A stretch of DNA of 64,000 nucleotides from Anas platyrhynchos (taxonomy: Eukaryota > Chordata > Aves > Anseriformes > Anatidae): positions 15,077,501-15,141,500 of the forward strand of contig NC_092621.1 in NCBI RefSeq assembly GCF_047663525.1. The letters are read 5' to 3'. The notes below the pieces were generated by a model. That model saw only the letters and a program-made list of their open reading frames with translations. It had not been told where the DNA came from and ran no database searches. This document shows, in pieces, positions 42,073-51,631 of the stretch; positions within the stretch are counted from its first letter, which is position 1; each line of letters starts with the position of its first letter. The position numbers and the translations under genes were made by a program.

Positions 42073-45000
42073 GTGAGGGGCGGCGGCAGGGAGCGGGGCG
42101 GTGGCGGGGTGGTGGCGGTGGTCGTCGTCCTGGTGTTCCCCGTGAGGGGGGCTCGCCCCCGGGGTGTGCCTGAGGAGGAGACGGGCACCCAAGGGTGCTG
42201 TCGGTCCGGTCGGGGCTTGTGGCAGCGGGGCGGTTTTGGTGCTTTGTCCTGCTGCTGTCAAAGGTATCACCAAGGGGGTGAAACATAATGGAAAGCGGGA
42301 GGAAGCGGGGCTGTCGGTGGGTGGCTGTCAGCGCTAAGGGGGCGTTGTGTTCTTCCCTCAGATACCTTCCTCGCAAAGGGCTCTGCTGCTCTGGAGAAAC
42401 TGGAGGCACTCTGTGGTGAAGGGAGCGAGAACACACACCCTTCCAAGCTTTTGCAGCTTTATACACAGGTAGTGCCTTCAAAGCATTCAGAGCTCCGTTT
42501 AAAAACATGCACTGTGTATAGGAGAAGGTTTGGTGTGTGACAGAGGGTGTAACAGAGAGGGATTTCTGTTACTCCTGTGGTAATTACGGAACATCCATCA
42601 AGTACAGGGCTGCTTTTGTCTGGAGTAGAAGAGAAGTTAATAGTAATTGTACTGATACTGTGAAGACAGGAAGGGTTATGAGTTTATGTTCACCATCAAC
42701 ACCCTTACAATACCTTGAGCTTGTTACTTTTGTAAATTAAGTGCTGAAATTACCATAAAATTGTAATACTTTATAAACTCAAATGTATATGTTACTGCAC
42801 GCTACCATCTGATTAGTCTGCAGGTAGTATTCTTGCATTTTATATCTTCTTGTTTCCGTAGGCTGTTTTAGACATTACATATTTTGAGGAAAGCCAGCTT
42901 GTGGATGAAGATTTTCCAGAAGAAACTTCCTTGGAAAAAGTTAAAGAACTTACTAGTGTTCTGTCAGAACCAGAAGATCTAGTGACGGAATGCAGCATAA
43001 ATGAAGATGTGAGTACTAGTGTTACTCAGTGAGAGAATCAAATATTATTTAAAAATCAAAAATCTAAAATAGGATATGATAGTAGTATTTGCATTTTTAA
43101 TGGACAAAGTTTAAGATCTTTGGAAAACAAATGATGTCTTAGGGTTTACTATTTAAATACAACTCAAAATAACTTTTCAAAGAACATGTTGTACACTCAT
43201 TTTTTCTAATGTTTCATGGTTACAGAAGCTTTAAGCAATACAAATCTGAAGTATGAGGTCTGTGTCTATGACCCATGCTGTTAAGTACAGCCTCTAAGGC
43301 TGGAGGCTTAATATGACACTGTGTGTGTGTGTGTGTATGAGTAGTGTAGATGGTTTACTTTTTGCTTAGCACAGTTTGTTGGATTTTATTCCAGCCTATT
43401 AACATCCTTGGTACAGAGCTGGTAGAATGTCTTTACTGGAGAAGAGGAGCCCTGCTTTACATGTATTGTCATACAGTAAAAGAAAGGAGTGAATGGCTAC
43501 AAGAAAACATTGCCATATTTAAAAAGGTAAAGGAGAGTTTATAGAGTGCTACAAGCATGTGAATGTCCATAAATACAGTTTTAAAGTGTGACTCTTTTTT
43601 CTTTTAAAATACATTTTTTTAATTTTAAATAAGGTTTGGGGGAATTCATGTCTGGAAATATTTCTGGCTATCATTAAGTTAATTAGAATTTACCTAAAAG
43701 CTTTTTTTCCTCATTTTGTAACTGCGTTCAGTGTCTTAATGATGGAGTTCGTTACTTGATGAAGATGCTTAGCTTTAGATGCCCTCTTCGAATAAATGAA
43801 GATGTCTCACTTCAAGATAAAGACACAGCTAGATTACTCAGTGAAGGTAAACAAAAAAGCACAACCCCCGCCCCCAATAACTACTCCACTTTCTGAAATG
43901 CTTTATTGTGTATTTTTGTCATTTGACTTCATTTGTATTCAAAACTATCTTTTTACAGCAAATCAAAAACTAGCAGACAAAAGAAGCAGGCATGCTTTCC
44001 TGATTCCCTCCTCATCCCCTATGATTTCTTCTGAGTAATGGATTTTAGGAGTTGGTAACACTAATTTTCTCTGTATTTTTGAGTACACTGAAGAAAAGTG
44101 AACTGAGGCTTTATACACTGTGTGCACAGTGTTTGTGGTTTATAACCATACAGTTGTCAGTGGACAAATATTGAAAGTACAAACACAATTACAGAGGGCA
44201 CAAAATGCTTCCATGTTAATCTCCTTGTTTAGATCTAGAAGAAAACAGATATGATGAATTGTTGACTTCACCCACGTAGAAAGTATAACCAAAGATAGTT
44301 AGAGTTGGGAAACTTTCTCATCTACTGTAGCTTCATGTAAGTTACATTACTATAGTGCAATTATGTCAGCATCTGAGACTACATCAGTGGTGCTGGTATG
44401 GTGGTGGAGCAGGAGAGGATTTCCAAAGTAAAACAGCTGGTGATACAAATGGGATGTTCACATTATACCCTATCAAAACTACTTCTACTTTGGTTCTGTG
44501 CAACAAATGCTCACGGGGGCAGCAAAACATATTGTTTAATTTCATCCAAAAGTGTGATTGCTCTAGTTCAGCTCTACATTGCCTGAACAAATTCAGTAAC
44601 TGATTTTGTACATTCATTCAGTAGGATTTCTTTGCTTTGAATGACCATGGACACTTAATGTGTTTCCTATTCAAATACAAAAGCTGTTGCTGGTTAACCT
44701 GAGTTAAGATGATGTTCAAAAAGCTATTTTCTAGGAGGCTTAAACTGTGGGAGGCACAGAGGTATTCTCACGTGGTCAATTCTAATACATGGTCATACCT
44801 GCACTTAATGGATAGTACAGAAATACTGAAGTTGCCTAAGAGAAATAGGCAAACATTTTATATCTTACCTATCTATATTACATTTTTATATTATTTATAT
44901 TTTATATTATTTATTTATATGTATATGCTAGTCCTTAAATATTTTAATATTATGGAAGGGCAAAATAGGTGGAGCAATGAGCAAGACCTCAGTCCAGGTT

Positions 45001-45481
45001 CTCCTGTGGGCATCATCGGTCATAAAATGGCAGAAAATTGTTCTTTGGTGTGTACCTCTTTAATAGGCTTATGTTGTCTGTACCATTTTTTTTTTGTTTT
45101 TTTTGCTGTGTTCCTAAGAAAAGGATGTAGTCAACAAGCTGCGTACTTGCTCACAGCAGAAGAATAAAGGGCTTGATCTGAATTATTTCTGCAGGTATAT
45201 TTAGTGACACTCACTTGCTGGCGATGGTGTACAGTGGAGAAATGTGCTACTGGGGACTGAAACTCTGTGGCGAGGGCGAGCAGGAAAGCCTGGAGACCCC
45301 AGACCCAGCGCCCGACAGCGGCCCGGGCTGCAGATCGCACAGCGCACCCCTGGATTTCCGAGAACTGGGCAAAAGCATGCTGACGAAGTACGTGTCTGTA
45401 TGCGAGGGACCTTTGCACGGCCAGGGCTGGAGCACCAGCAGCGCCAAGCAAATGCTGTGTTACCTCGGGACCAAGAAATAA
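41967..45481 (+). CDS. RIMOC1: RIMOC1 (C5orf51), RAB7A-interacting MON1-CCZ1 complex subunit 1
   Basis: RIMOC1 is a subunit of the MON1-CCZ1 complex, the exchange factor that activates Rab7 on late endosomes, and is linked to Rab7 recruitment during mitophagy. Six exons join in phase: 106 (from the third ATG), 107, 147, 132, 115 and 287 bp. They total 894 bp, 297 aa, against about 294 aa in human. Conserved blocks include AALEKLEALCGE, YFEESQLVDEDFPEE, ELVECLYWRRGALLYMYCHT, LAMVYSGEMCYWGLK and KYVSVCEGPL. In-frame ATGs at 41892 and 41940 would add 25 or 9 residues; 41967 best fits mammalian length and ATGGCGGC context, but the start is not certain. The final exon is GC-rich and lies in the FBXO4 CpG island. 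No catalytic motif is expected. FBXO4 follows 173 nt downstream on the same strand. Confidence 0.95.
42362..42468 (+). CDS. RIMOC1: RIMOC1 coding exon 2
   Basis: It completes Asp and encodes TFLAKGSAALEKLEALCGEG then SENTHPSKLLQLYTQ. The acceptor is CTTCCCTCAG and the donor GTAGTG. Confidence 0.95.
42862..43008 (+). CDS. RIMOC1: RIMOC1 coding exon 3
   Basis: Forty-nine codons begin AVLDITYFEESQLVDEDFPE and end ECSINED. The acceptor is TTTCCGTAG and the donor GTGAGT. This is one of the best conserved parts of the protein. Confidence 0.96.
43320..43337. repeat. Short (TG)n microsatellite
   Basis: Nine TG units in RIMOC1 intron 3. Confidence 0.85.
43395..43526 (+). CDS. RIMOC1: RIMOC1 coding exon 4
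   Basis: Forty-four codons include ELVECLYWRRGALLYMYCHT. The acceptor is TTATTCCAG and the donor GTAAAG. Confidence 0.96.
43732..43846 (+). CDS. RIMOC1: RIMOC1 coding exon 5
   Basis: It encodes CLNDGVRYLMKMLSFRCPLR then INEDVSLQDKDTARLLSE and one base of Gly. The acceptor is GCGTTCAG and the donor GTAAAC. Confidence 0.96.
45195..45481 (+). CDS. RIMOC1: RIMOC1 coding exon 6 (last), stop TAA inside AATAAA
   Basis: Starting at the TTTCTGCAG acceptor it encodes IFSDTHLLAMVYSGEMCYWG and ends at TAA 45479-45481. The middle (PDPAPDSGPG region) is GC-rich and divergent from mammals. The downstream PLDFRELGKSMLTKYVSVCE is conserved. Confidence 0.94.
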
Positions 45482-45482
45482 A
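45477..45482 (+). terminator. RIMOC1: AATAAA hexamer overlapping the RIMOC1 stop codon
   Basis: The stop TAA occupies positions 3-5 of the hexamer. GTGCTCTC lies about 10-20 nt downstream, a modest GU/U element. If used, the 3'UTR would be only about 15-30 nt. No other canonical hexamer occurs before FBXO4 begins. Confidence 0.5.
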
Positions 45483-45566
45483 CGAGCTCGCCGTGCTCTC
45501 AGCCTCCCCCTCCACGCCAGCCGCGGGGGCTCCGCCTGCGTGGCCGGGGGGGCGGCCGCAGCGGCG

Positions 45567-45616
45567 CCTCCTCCTCCTCCTCCTCTTCCTCCTCCTCCTT
45601 CTCCTCCTCCTCCTCG
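45567..45616. repeat. FBXO4: (CTC)n-type pyrimidine tract in the FBXO4 5' region
   Basis: A near-continuous CTC/CTT triplet run lies about 40 nt before the FBXO4 ATG. It mirrors the similar tract ahead of the OXCT1 ATG. Confidence 0.9.
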
Positions 45617-45654
45617 CCCGGGGCCGCGGCGGTGCGGTGCGGTGCGGGGTTGGG

Positions 45655-45843
45655 ATGGCGGCGGGCAGCGGCCCGGCGGAGCGGGGCGGGCTGGAGGCCG
45701 CCGTGCGGGGCCGCCTGCGGGGCCTGAAAGAGCGCTGGGCGCGGGGGCTGAGGGAGCGGGCTGAGGCCGCCTCACCGCCGGGCCCCCCGGGCGGGGAAGG
45801 GGAAGGGGAGGCTGAGGAAGCGAGCGCCCTGCAGGTGCTGCCG
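45655..45843 (+). CDS. FBXO4: FBXO4 coding exon 1
   Basis: Sixty-three codons, from MAAGSGPAERGGLEAAVRGR to ALQVLP. The donor is GTGAGC, phase 0. It lacks the N-terminal Ser-Pro-Pro-Pro stretch I recall from human FBXO4; the only Ser-Pro is at residues 40-41. Confidence 0.9.
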
Positions 45844-48800
45844 GTGAGCTCGGACCCGCTGTCCTCTCCTCCTCCTCCTCCTCCTTCTCGCGGCCATCGG
45901 GGCTACCGCGGTTGATGCGCCGGTGTCGGTGTTTTCAGATCGACGTGCAGCTGAACATCATGTCCTTCCTCTCGCCGCAAGACCTGTGCCACCTGGGGAG
46001 CACGAGCTGCTACTGGCGGGCGGCCGTGCAGGACCCGCTGCTCTGGAGGTACTTTCTGCTGCGGGATCTCCCCTTCTGGACCTCCATTGACTGGAAGTCG
46101 CTCCCGGATGTGGAGATTTTTAATAAAGCCTTCTCAGAAGTCAGCGATAACACGCTGTATGACTACATGGCAATGTAAGTGCCTCAGCGTTCTCTTGCAC
46201 AATTTACAGCCCACAGCCAGGGTTCATATTTACTGCAGAAAACTGAAAGCCACTGCTCAAATTTCGATGTGTTCCCAAACCTGTCCCTTATTTTAGAAAT
46301 TTAATTTCCTGCTCTGCAAGAGTTTGGCCCTGTATTTCTTCTTGGAATTCAACAGGAATGTAAGATGTTACCAAAAAAAAAAATCAAAACTTTTTGTAAA
46401 CTGCCTACTGTGCCATGAAAAATCTTGCACTGGAGAAGCAGTGTTCACCACTGATCCTGATGAAAATGCTCTTCACTCTCAGTGCAATGAAAAATAATGT
46501 ATTGTTTTAATAAAAGTACTAAAAAGTGTTTAAAATACAGCGAGTGGAATGATTCTTGGTTTTGTATTATATCTTATCTGGAAGACCTAGTAAAAAATAA
46601 AATGTTATTTTTGAATGTGTGCGGAATAAGTACTAATACTGCTTTAGCTCTAATGGTTAGTGGCAGTAAGACAGAGCATGTAATTTCAACCAGTGTAGCT
46701 GAAAAGCACAGCAACACTCCATATTATGATGATTGGATGATTGAAAAGTCCTCTAAGAGAAGCAGATTATTCTGCGGTGTTTGTGTTTTTTAAAACTCAT
46801 TCAATGCCTTTAATTAATTTGCAATCAAAGTTATTAATTTGCATTTACGTTTTCCAAAGATGATTTCATGAAACTCTTGCTTCACAAAAAGTGCACTGAT
46901 TGCTGTGGTCTCTGTGCCCTTCATCCCCATTTTACAGCTGGGAAAGAGGTGTTTTGAACATGAAGTGCAAAATATCATCGATTTTGAGCACTGCATTTAA
47001 ATGTCTTCAGGTCCAAGTACTTCAGAGCATCACCTATTGGAAATCACCTGTCACTGATTTTCATTGTGTCTGTGAGCACTTGACGTTGTTGCTGATCTTA
47101 AGTGAAACACATATTTAATATATTCTTGAAGTCATTTGTCCAGTATCACAGTGCAGTGACCAACAAAGCAAAAATTGAACCTGCTTCTCCAGGAAGTCTG
47201 TCTCTTCCATCACTGTTACTTCTTTCCCTGTGATTACAAAAGTCATTTCATGCCTTCCAGCTTCTCCATCAAATGAATGCATAAGGCTGCAAACAACAGC
47301 TTGTCTACTTTCGTAACATGTGGTCTCTGTTCCTCAATGGGAAATGGTCCTTTCCAGGTGGAGTGAACAATTAGTAAACACAGAGACAGTTTAATGAAGG
47401 TTGGAAGTGCACTCAGAATTTTCCTATTTTTTTATGCTGTTTGCAACACAACAGCTTTGATTTTATCCTACCAATGCTGTGTGTGCAGTGAAGTTGGGAG
47501 AGTTTCTAATTTTACTTTTTTTTAAAAAAAATAAATATTCCATTCCATGGAGGTACGTTGAAGGTCCAACAAGACCGCGTTTGGAATTTGGAAGGACTAA
47601 TTCTTTTGTCTGCTTTAACCCGTTGCTGAAGTTCAAAACTGATTATTTCGGTCATTTTTCACCTGTGCTTGAGTTGTACCAGTAATAACGCATGAGAAGT
47701 GTGGGACCTGAGTAAACGTTGATTTTTACCTATTCTGTATTTTACGTTTAATTTGTAGTTTGGGTCTATTTTACAGATACAAAAAAAGCTGTCCTCAGAG
47801 CAGAAAAAGCTGGAAATCAAGCCGTCCCCGGTATGGGGCTGTAACTTCCTTTTTGCAGTCACTGGTCACTCAGGCAGAACCTCGCTTTGCGATGTTTGGG
47901 CCGGGTTTGGAAGAGCTGGATAACTCTTTAGTGCGAAAGATGATGACATGCCCAGAAATTCTGCTAGTGGCTGGCCTACCTCAAAGACGAATTCATGGTA
48001 ACGATGGTGTTGTTGTTGTTGGTATTGCTTTGTTTTTAATTCTTATTTAAATCTTAAATAAATCTTTAAACACAAAAACATTGGGGAGAAATGGAAAACA
48101 AAAATGATGCTTTTTAATAAATACTCCCCTTGAAAATCAATAGCATAGTGGTAAAAAAAAAAAATAAATCACTCTTTGTATTTATGCAAAACGATAAATG
48201 CAATAAACATTATGATCATGTTGTAGCTGCAGTAAATGTAATGATTTAATTTGTACAGTACCATATCAAGATTTTGCTCTTTTTACTTCTGTTTTAAATC
48301 CTAAATTCCACTTAAATCCAAACCAGACAAAAATGTACGTTACTTTATATCCTTTAAGCACAGCACAATTGTAATAGTTACTTTGTATTTACAGGAAGTG
48401 TGAAAATAGACAATTCTAAGAAGTTCATCTTTTTTTTTGTTTTGTATCATTGTTAATGCAGCCTGTTGTAAATAATACAGAACATTTTCTGTACTGATTT
48501 AGGCTAATAGAGGCAAATCTAACTCCCCTCTGACCTAGGTTTCTAGGTTCTAATCTAAATATAAAAAAAACAACCAACCAACCAAACAAACAAAAAATAA
48601 CATGGAAATACCTCCTTGTTTTAATTCAGTTCTATTTATTTTAATTAAATTAATAGTCTGTGTTACAAATTTAGAGCATGTATAAAATTTCAGCATGAAA
48701 TAATGTATATGCTACCCTTAACAGCAACACCTAAGTTTGGATATGTCCATTGTATAGCACCACTGGAATTTTCAGCCTACCAATTTCAGTCATATCCAAT

Positions 48801-51631
48801 GACTAAGTATTTGTAACCTCATATACTCATTTTTTTCCCATGTAGGAATTGGATCAGGAGTCAGTTTTCAGTTTAATAACAATCAAAAATTCAATATTCT
48901 GACATTGTATTCAACCACCAGGTAAGATTTGTTCTGCAGAAAAAAGGACAGTTTCTCTGTTCTTTCATATTTCTCCTTTCAGTTTTGTGATGTGGTTTTT
49001 ATGCCTGTGTTCATATGCATGGATATTCCTTATAAACTGAAGCTTCAATACATACCTTCAGTCTTTGCCTTCCTTTCTTCAACCTATAAATTTTCACATG
49101 GAAGTAATAACTTTATTTTTCAAATCATATACATAACAAATGTATATGTCAAAGACAGCAGGTGCTCTTGTCTATCTTGATAACCTGATTAATTCCCATT
49201 TGAAACACTGTATAAACTTATCCTGGAGTGTATTTTCATGAGTTCTTGCAAATTGCTAGCTATCTGAATACATACACTAGAAAAAAAAAAGTGTGAGGAA
49301 TGAAACTTATGCTGGTTTAAGCTATTTTCCTGCCCCTCTGCTATGCTGCCTAGATCCTGTTTTTGCATTTTCTATTTAATTAATCTGACTACTGAAATAT
49401 TTTAATACCTTGCAGTGTGGAAAGAAAGAGAGCAAGGGAAGAGCAAGCTGCTGTTGTGAATAAGATGTTCTACCAAGAAAACAGTGTAGTAGGAAATCAG
49501 CAAGCTGTGCACTACAATGTAATAGCTCAAGTTAAAAAGGTGTGCGAAGTAGTTGATGGATTCATTTATGTTGCTAATGCAGAAGCTCATAAAAGTAAGG
49601 TTTTTCTCTTTACTCATATTTTATGAAAGGTTGGCATGTCACAAAAGATTTATGAAGAATATAGAATACATCAACATTCACATTCTGATTATTTCGAAAT
49701 CAACTTCATTAGTGCTGTTTCTTCATTTCTTACCTGGTCCAAGAGGTCGCTTGTCTAAGTAGTCTGTTAGCTCCCTGTGAGATGTTATAGCCCATTCTTT
49801 CAGTTATGGATGGTACTTATATGTCTGCTCTCTATGCTAGATCTGGGAAGTGATTTTGGATTTTAAAAAAGCAAAACTAAACCAACCCGAATGAAAAACC
49901 CTTGGGGGTGGCTAGGAGAAGCAGCCTGGAATGGTGCTACGGGTATAATGGCCTGGAAAGAGAGCCTCCACCAGAAAGAGTGCAGAAAAAGATGCAATTA
50001 GCTCAATTCAGGACAGTCCTATAATAAGAATAATCCAAACAACTATCATGTTAATTTTCTTTACATTCATCAGTTTTAAATGGATGGAAAGGTCTAGCTC
50101 AGGAAAGAAGAGGGTAAAAAATGTGAGGGGATATACTAAAACGAAAAATACAGTCGTTAGGGAAGGGCTGCTGGCTGTACAGAGTGTCAGTATATTTTAG
50201 TGGTTTGTTGTTGTTTTGGAGTTAGAGGTACCTAGAAAATACTCTGTCATTAAGGACTGGAATAGCCCATCTGTGGAAATCTCTGAAGATCTTTAAATAA
50301 CAGCTAAGTGTGACATGAAGACAGATGATCTGGCCTTGAGTTAAGCAGAATGAGATAATTTGCCTATACCCCTTCTAGTTCTGTGTTGCCTCACCTCTGA
50401 GATCTTAAATATTTGAAAAATAATGTTCTGAAAAAATGTTTTTGAAAAAAAATGTTCTTCTTGGGATTTGCATATATGTAATACTTACAAATTAAAAATT
50501 GTTTCCTAGAACATGATCGTCAGGAGGAACTGGCTCATATTTTGGCAATGATTGATCCAACCCTTGGACCTCCGAACAGACCTCTGCTAGTTCTGTCTTG
50601 CATCTCTCAAGAAGATGTGAAAAGAATTCCTTGTGTTTATGTGGCACATCAGTTACAACTAAATCTGCTAAATCAGCCCTGGATGGTACTTGCTTTTTAA
50701 CCTTTATTTTCCATTTCCATGTGGCTTAAATGTAATTTAAGTAATTTGTATTTTCTGAACTGTACCCACCTAAGCAAGCTTTCAACACTAGTATTATATG
50801 AGCACTCCACTTAAATGAATAATTTAGTTTCTCTGGTCCTGTAAGTGGTAAGTGGCTTGCCTAGGTACACAGAAGAAACTTCAGCTGGAGCCACAAGGTA
50901 AGGAAGGGTCTTGAAGGGGGTTTCTCTCCTCTGGATGTATTCAAGGACCTGAACATCCTGTTTATGTGGTGGAGACTACAACTGCAACCAATATTCATGG
51001 TGAGGTTGTGCCAATGCTAAATATAGTGGGAGAATCACCTCTTGACCAGCTGATCAAATCCCAATTTGAGATAATTCCTTTGTTTTCATTAAAGAAAATG
51101 TTCACAAGCTTTAAAAGTATACCATTTCTAATAGATGCTTTAAAATACATTACAAAATATGAGAAGTAGTAATGCCTTGAATTCTAAAGTCAGTGACAAT
51201 TTTCCTGTAAGAGTTATGAGAAGAATTTGCAAGTGGCTTCTCATCTGTAAAGAAAATTGTCTAGAATAGCCAATGGAGTGATTAAGATAAAATTCACCTG
51301 GATATCAATGCAAGGCTTTTTTTAATGGGTCTCATACTTCATTCTGTAAACCTTAGTGTTTTTGTTTTGTACCATACTCTCAGGAACCCTGTTTAAGGGA
51401 TATAGAAGCCAGTGGTGAAAATTTAGATTTGAGGAGTGTTTTTGACTTCAAAGATAGACATGCATTGCTACTAAAATATTGTTACATTGCCTGCTATTTG
51501 TAATACATTAACTTTTTATTTTTCATTTTTTATTTTTACAGGTGCAAGATACTGTAGCTGCAACTTTAACTGGATTGCTAAGTGGAATCGAATGGCTCTT
51601 AGAAGAAGCAGATTGTAAAAATACACAATAA
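45655..51631 (+). CDS. FBXO4: FBXO4, F-box only protein 4 (SCF ubiquitin ligase substrate receptor)
   Basis: FBXO4 recruits substrates to SKP1-CUL1 ligase; reported targets are TRF1 (TERF1), recognised through an atypical GTPase-like C-terminal fold, and cyclin D1. Seven exons (189, 236, 221, 76, 179, 176 and 90 bp) join in phase to 1167 bp, 388 aa, against 387 aa in human. The F-box is at about residues 62-106: LPIDVQLNIMSFLSPQDLCH then YWRAAVQDPLLWRYFLL. The C-terminal domain shows YGAVTSFLQSL, EPRFAMFGPGLEEL, KVCEVVDGFIYVANAEAHK, RPLLVLSCIS and GLLSGIEWLLEE. The N-terminal 60 residues are divergent, rich in Ala, Arg, Gly and Glu. No defects were seen. The ATG at 45655 is the first in frame after the CTC tract, in context GGGATGG. 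Confidence 0.97.
45939..46174 (+). CDS. FBXO4: FBXO4 coding exon 2 (F-box)
   Basis: It starts IDVQLNIMSFLSPQDLCHLG and ends in the split Ile of DYMAI. The F-box leucines and the DPLLWRYFL block are intact. The acceptor is GGTGTTTTCAG and the donor GTAAGT. Confidence 0.96.
47777..47997 (+). CDS. FBXO4: FBXO4 coding exon 3
   Basis: It encodes YKKSCPQSRKSWKSSRPRYG, then AVTSFLQSL and EPRFAMFGPGLEELDNSLVR, up to RRIHG (Gly split). The acceptor is TATTTTACAG and the donor GTAACG. Confidence 0.96.
48846..48921 (+). CDS. FBXO4: FBXO4 coding exon 4
   Basis: It encodes IGSGVSFQFNNQKFNILTL and YSTT with phase-matched ends. The acceptor is CCCATGTAG and the donor GTAAGA. Confidence 0.95.
49416..49594 (+). 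CDS. FBXO4: FBXO4 coding exon 5
   Basis: It encodes VERKRAREEQAAVVNKMFYQ through QVKKVCEVVDGFIYVANAEA and HK. The acceptor is ACCTTGCAG and the donor GTAAGG. Confidence 0.96.
50240..50400 (+). mobile_element. Possible ancient CR1/L3-type LINE remnant
   Basis: CATTAAGGACTGGAATAGCC followed by GTGGAAATCTCTGAAGATCT and later GATGATCTGGCC resembles the 3' end of old CR1/L3 elements in word order. It is very diverged. It lies in FBXO4 intron 5. Confidence 0.35.
50510..50685 (+). CDS. FBXO4: FBXO4 coding exon 6
   Basis: It encodes HDRQEELAHILAMIDPTLGP, then RPLLVLSCISQEDVKRIPCV up to LLNQPWM. The acceptor is TTTCCTAG and the donor GTACTT. Confidence 0.96.
51542..51631 (+). CDS. FBXO4: FBXO4 coding exon 7 (last)
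   Basis: It encodes VQDTVAATLTGLLSGIEWLL then EEADCKNTQ and stop TAA. The acceptor is ATTTTTACAG. Confidence 0.96.
   Translation: MQDTVAATLTGLLSGIEWLLEEADCKNTQ

Larger units (their letters stand above)
41760..42300. promoter_or_regulatory. RIMOC1: CpG-island promoter of RIMOC1
   Basis: The sequence becomes CpG-dense right after an A-run (41729-41748). It includes a perfect NRF1 palindrome at 41831-41842 and a CACGTG E-box at 41907-41912. It spans exon 1 and the start of intron 1. Confidence 0.8.
42073..45194 (+). other. RIMOC1: RIMOC1 introns
   Basis: Five introns; intron 5 (43847-45194) is the longest. They contain a GT repeat at 43320-43337, an AT-rich TTTATAT stretch at 44875-44930 and an AATAAA at 45163-45168 just before the last acceptor. 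The 152-codon frame ending at 45167 shows no recognisable domain. Confidence 0.7.
45230..46130. promoter_or_regulatory. FBXO4: CpG island spanning the RIMOC1 last exon and FBXO4 exons 1-2
   Basis: High CpG density begins within RIMOC1 exon 6 and continues through FBXO4 exons 1 and 2. With only 173 nt between the two coding regions, the FBXO4 promoter must lie in that gap and in the RIMOC1 coding exon. Features include GGGGGGGCGGCCG near 45547-45559, the CTC-triplet tract at 45567-45616 and GCGGT direct repeats just before the ATG. Confidence 0.8.
46175..51541 (+). other. FBXO4: FBXO4 introns 2-6
   Basis: AT-rich introns with intronic AATAAA-type hexamers (for example at 46509-46514), A-runs and a probable old CR1/L3 fragment at 50240-50400. 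No other exon was found. Confidence 0.65.

Noticed and set aside
41772..42508. Long minus-strand Pro/Arg-rich frames opposite RIMOC1 exon 1
   Set aside because: They are shadows of a CpG island; low complexity, no family resemblance, and RIMOC1 is convincingly coded on the other strand.
44709..45167. 152-codon frame in RIMOC1 intron 5
   Set aside because: Its middle is translated TTTATAT-rich low-complexity sequence and no domain or splice support was seen.
45131..45775. 214-codon minus-strand frame and the 223-codon plus frame at 45244-45915
   Set aside because: Both are out of frame with RIMOC1 exon 6 and FBXO4 exon 1, which carry conserved protein sequence. They are long because stops are rare in GC-rich DNA.
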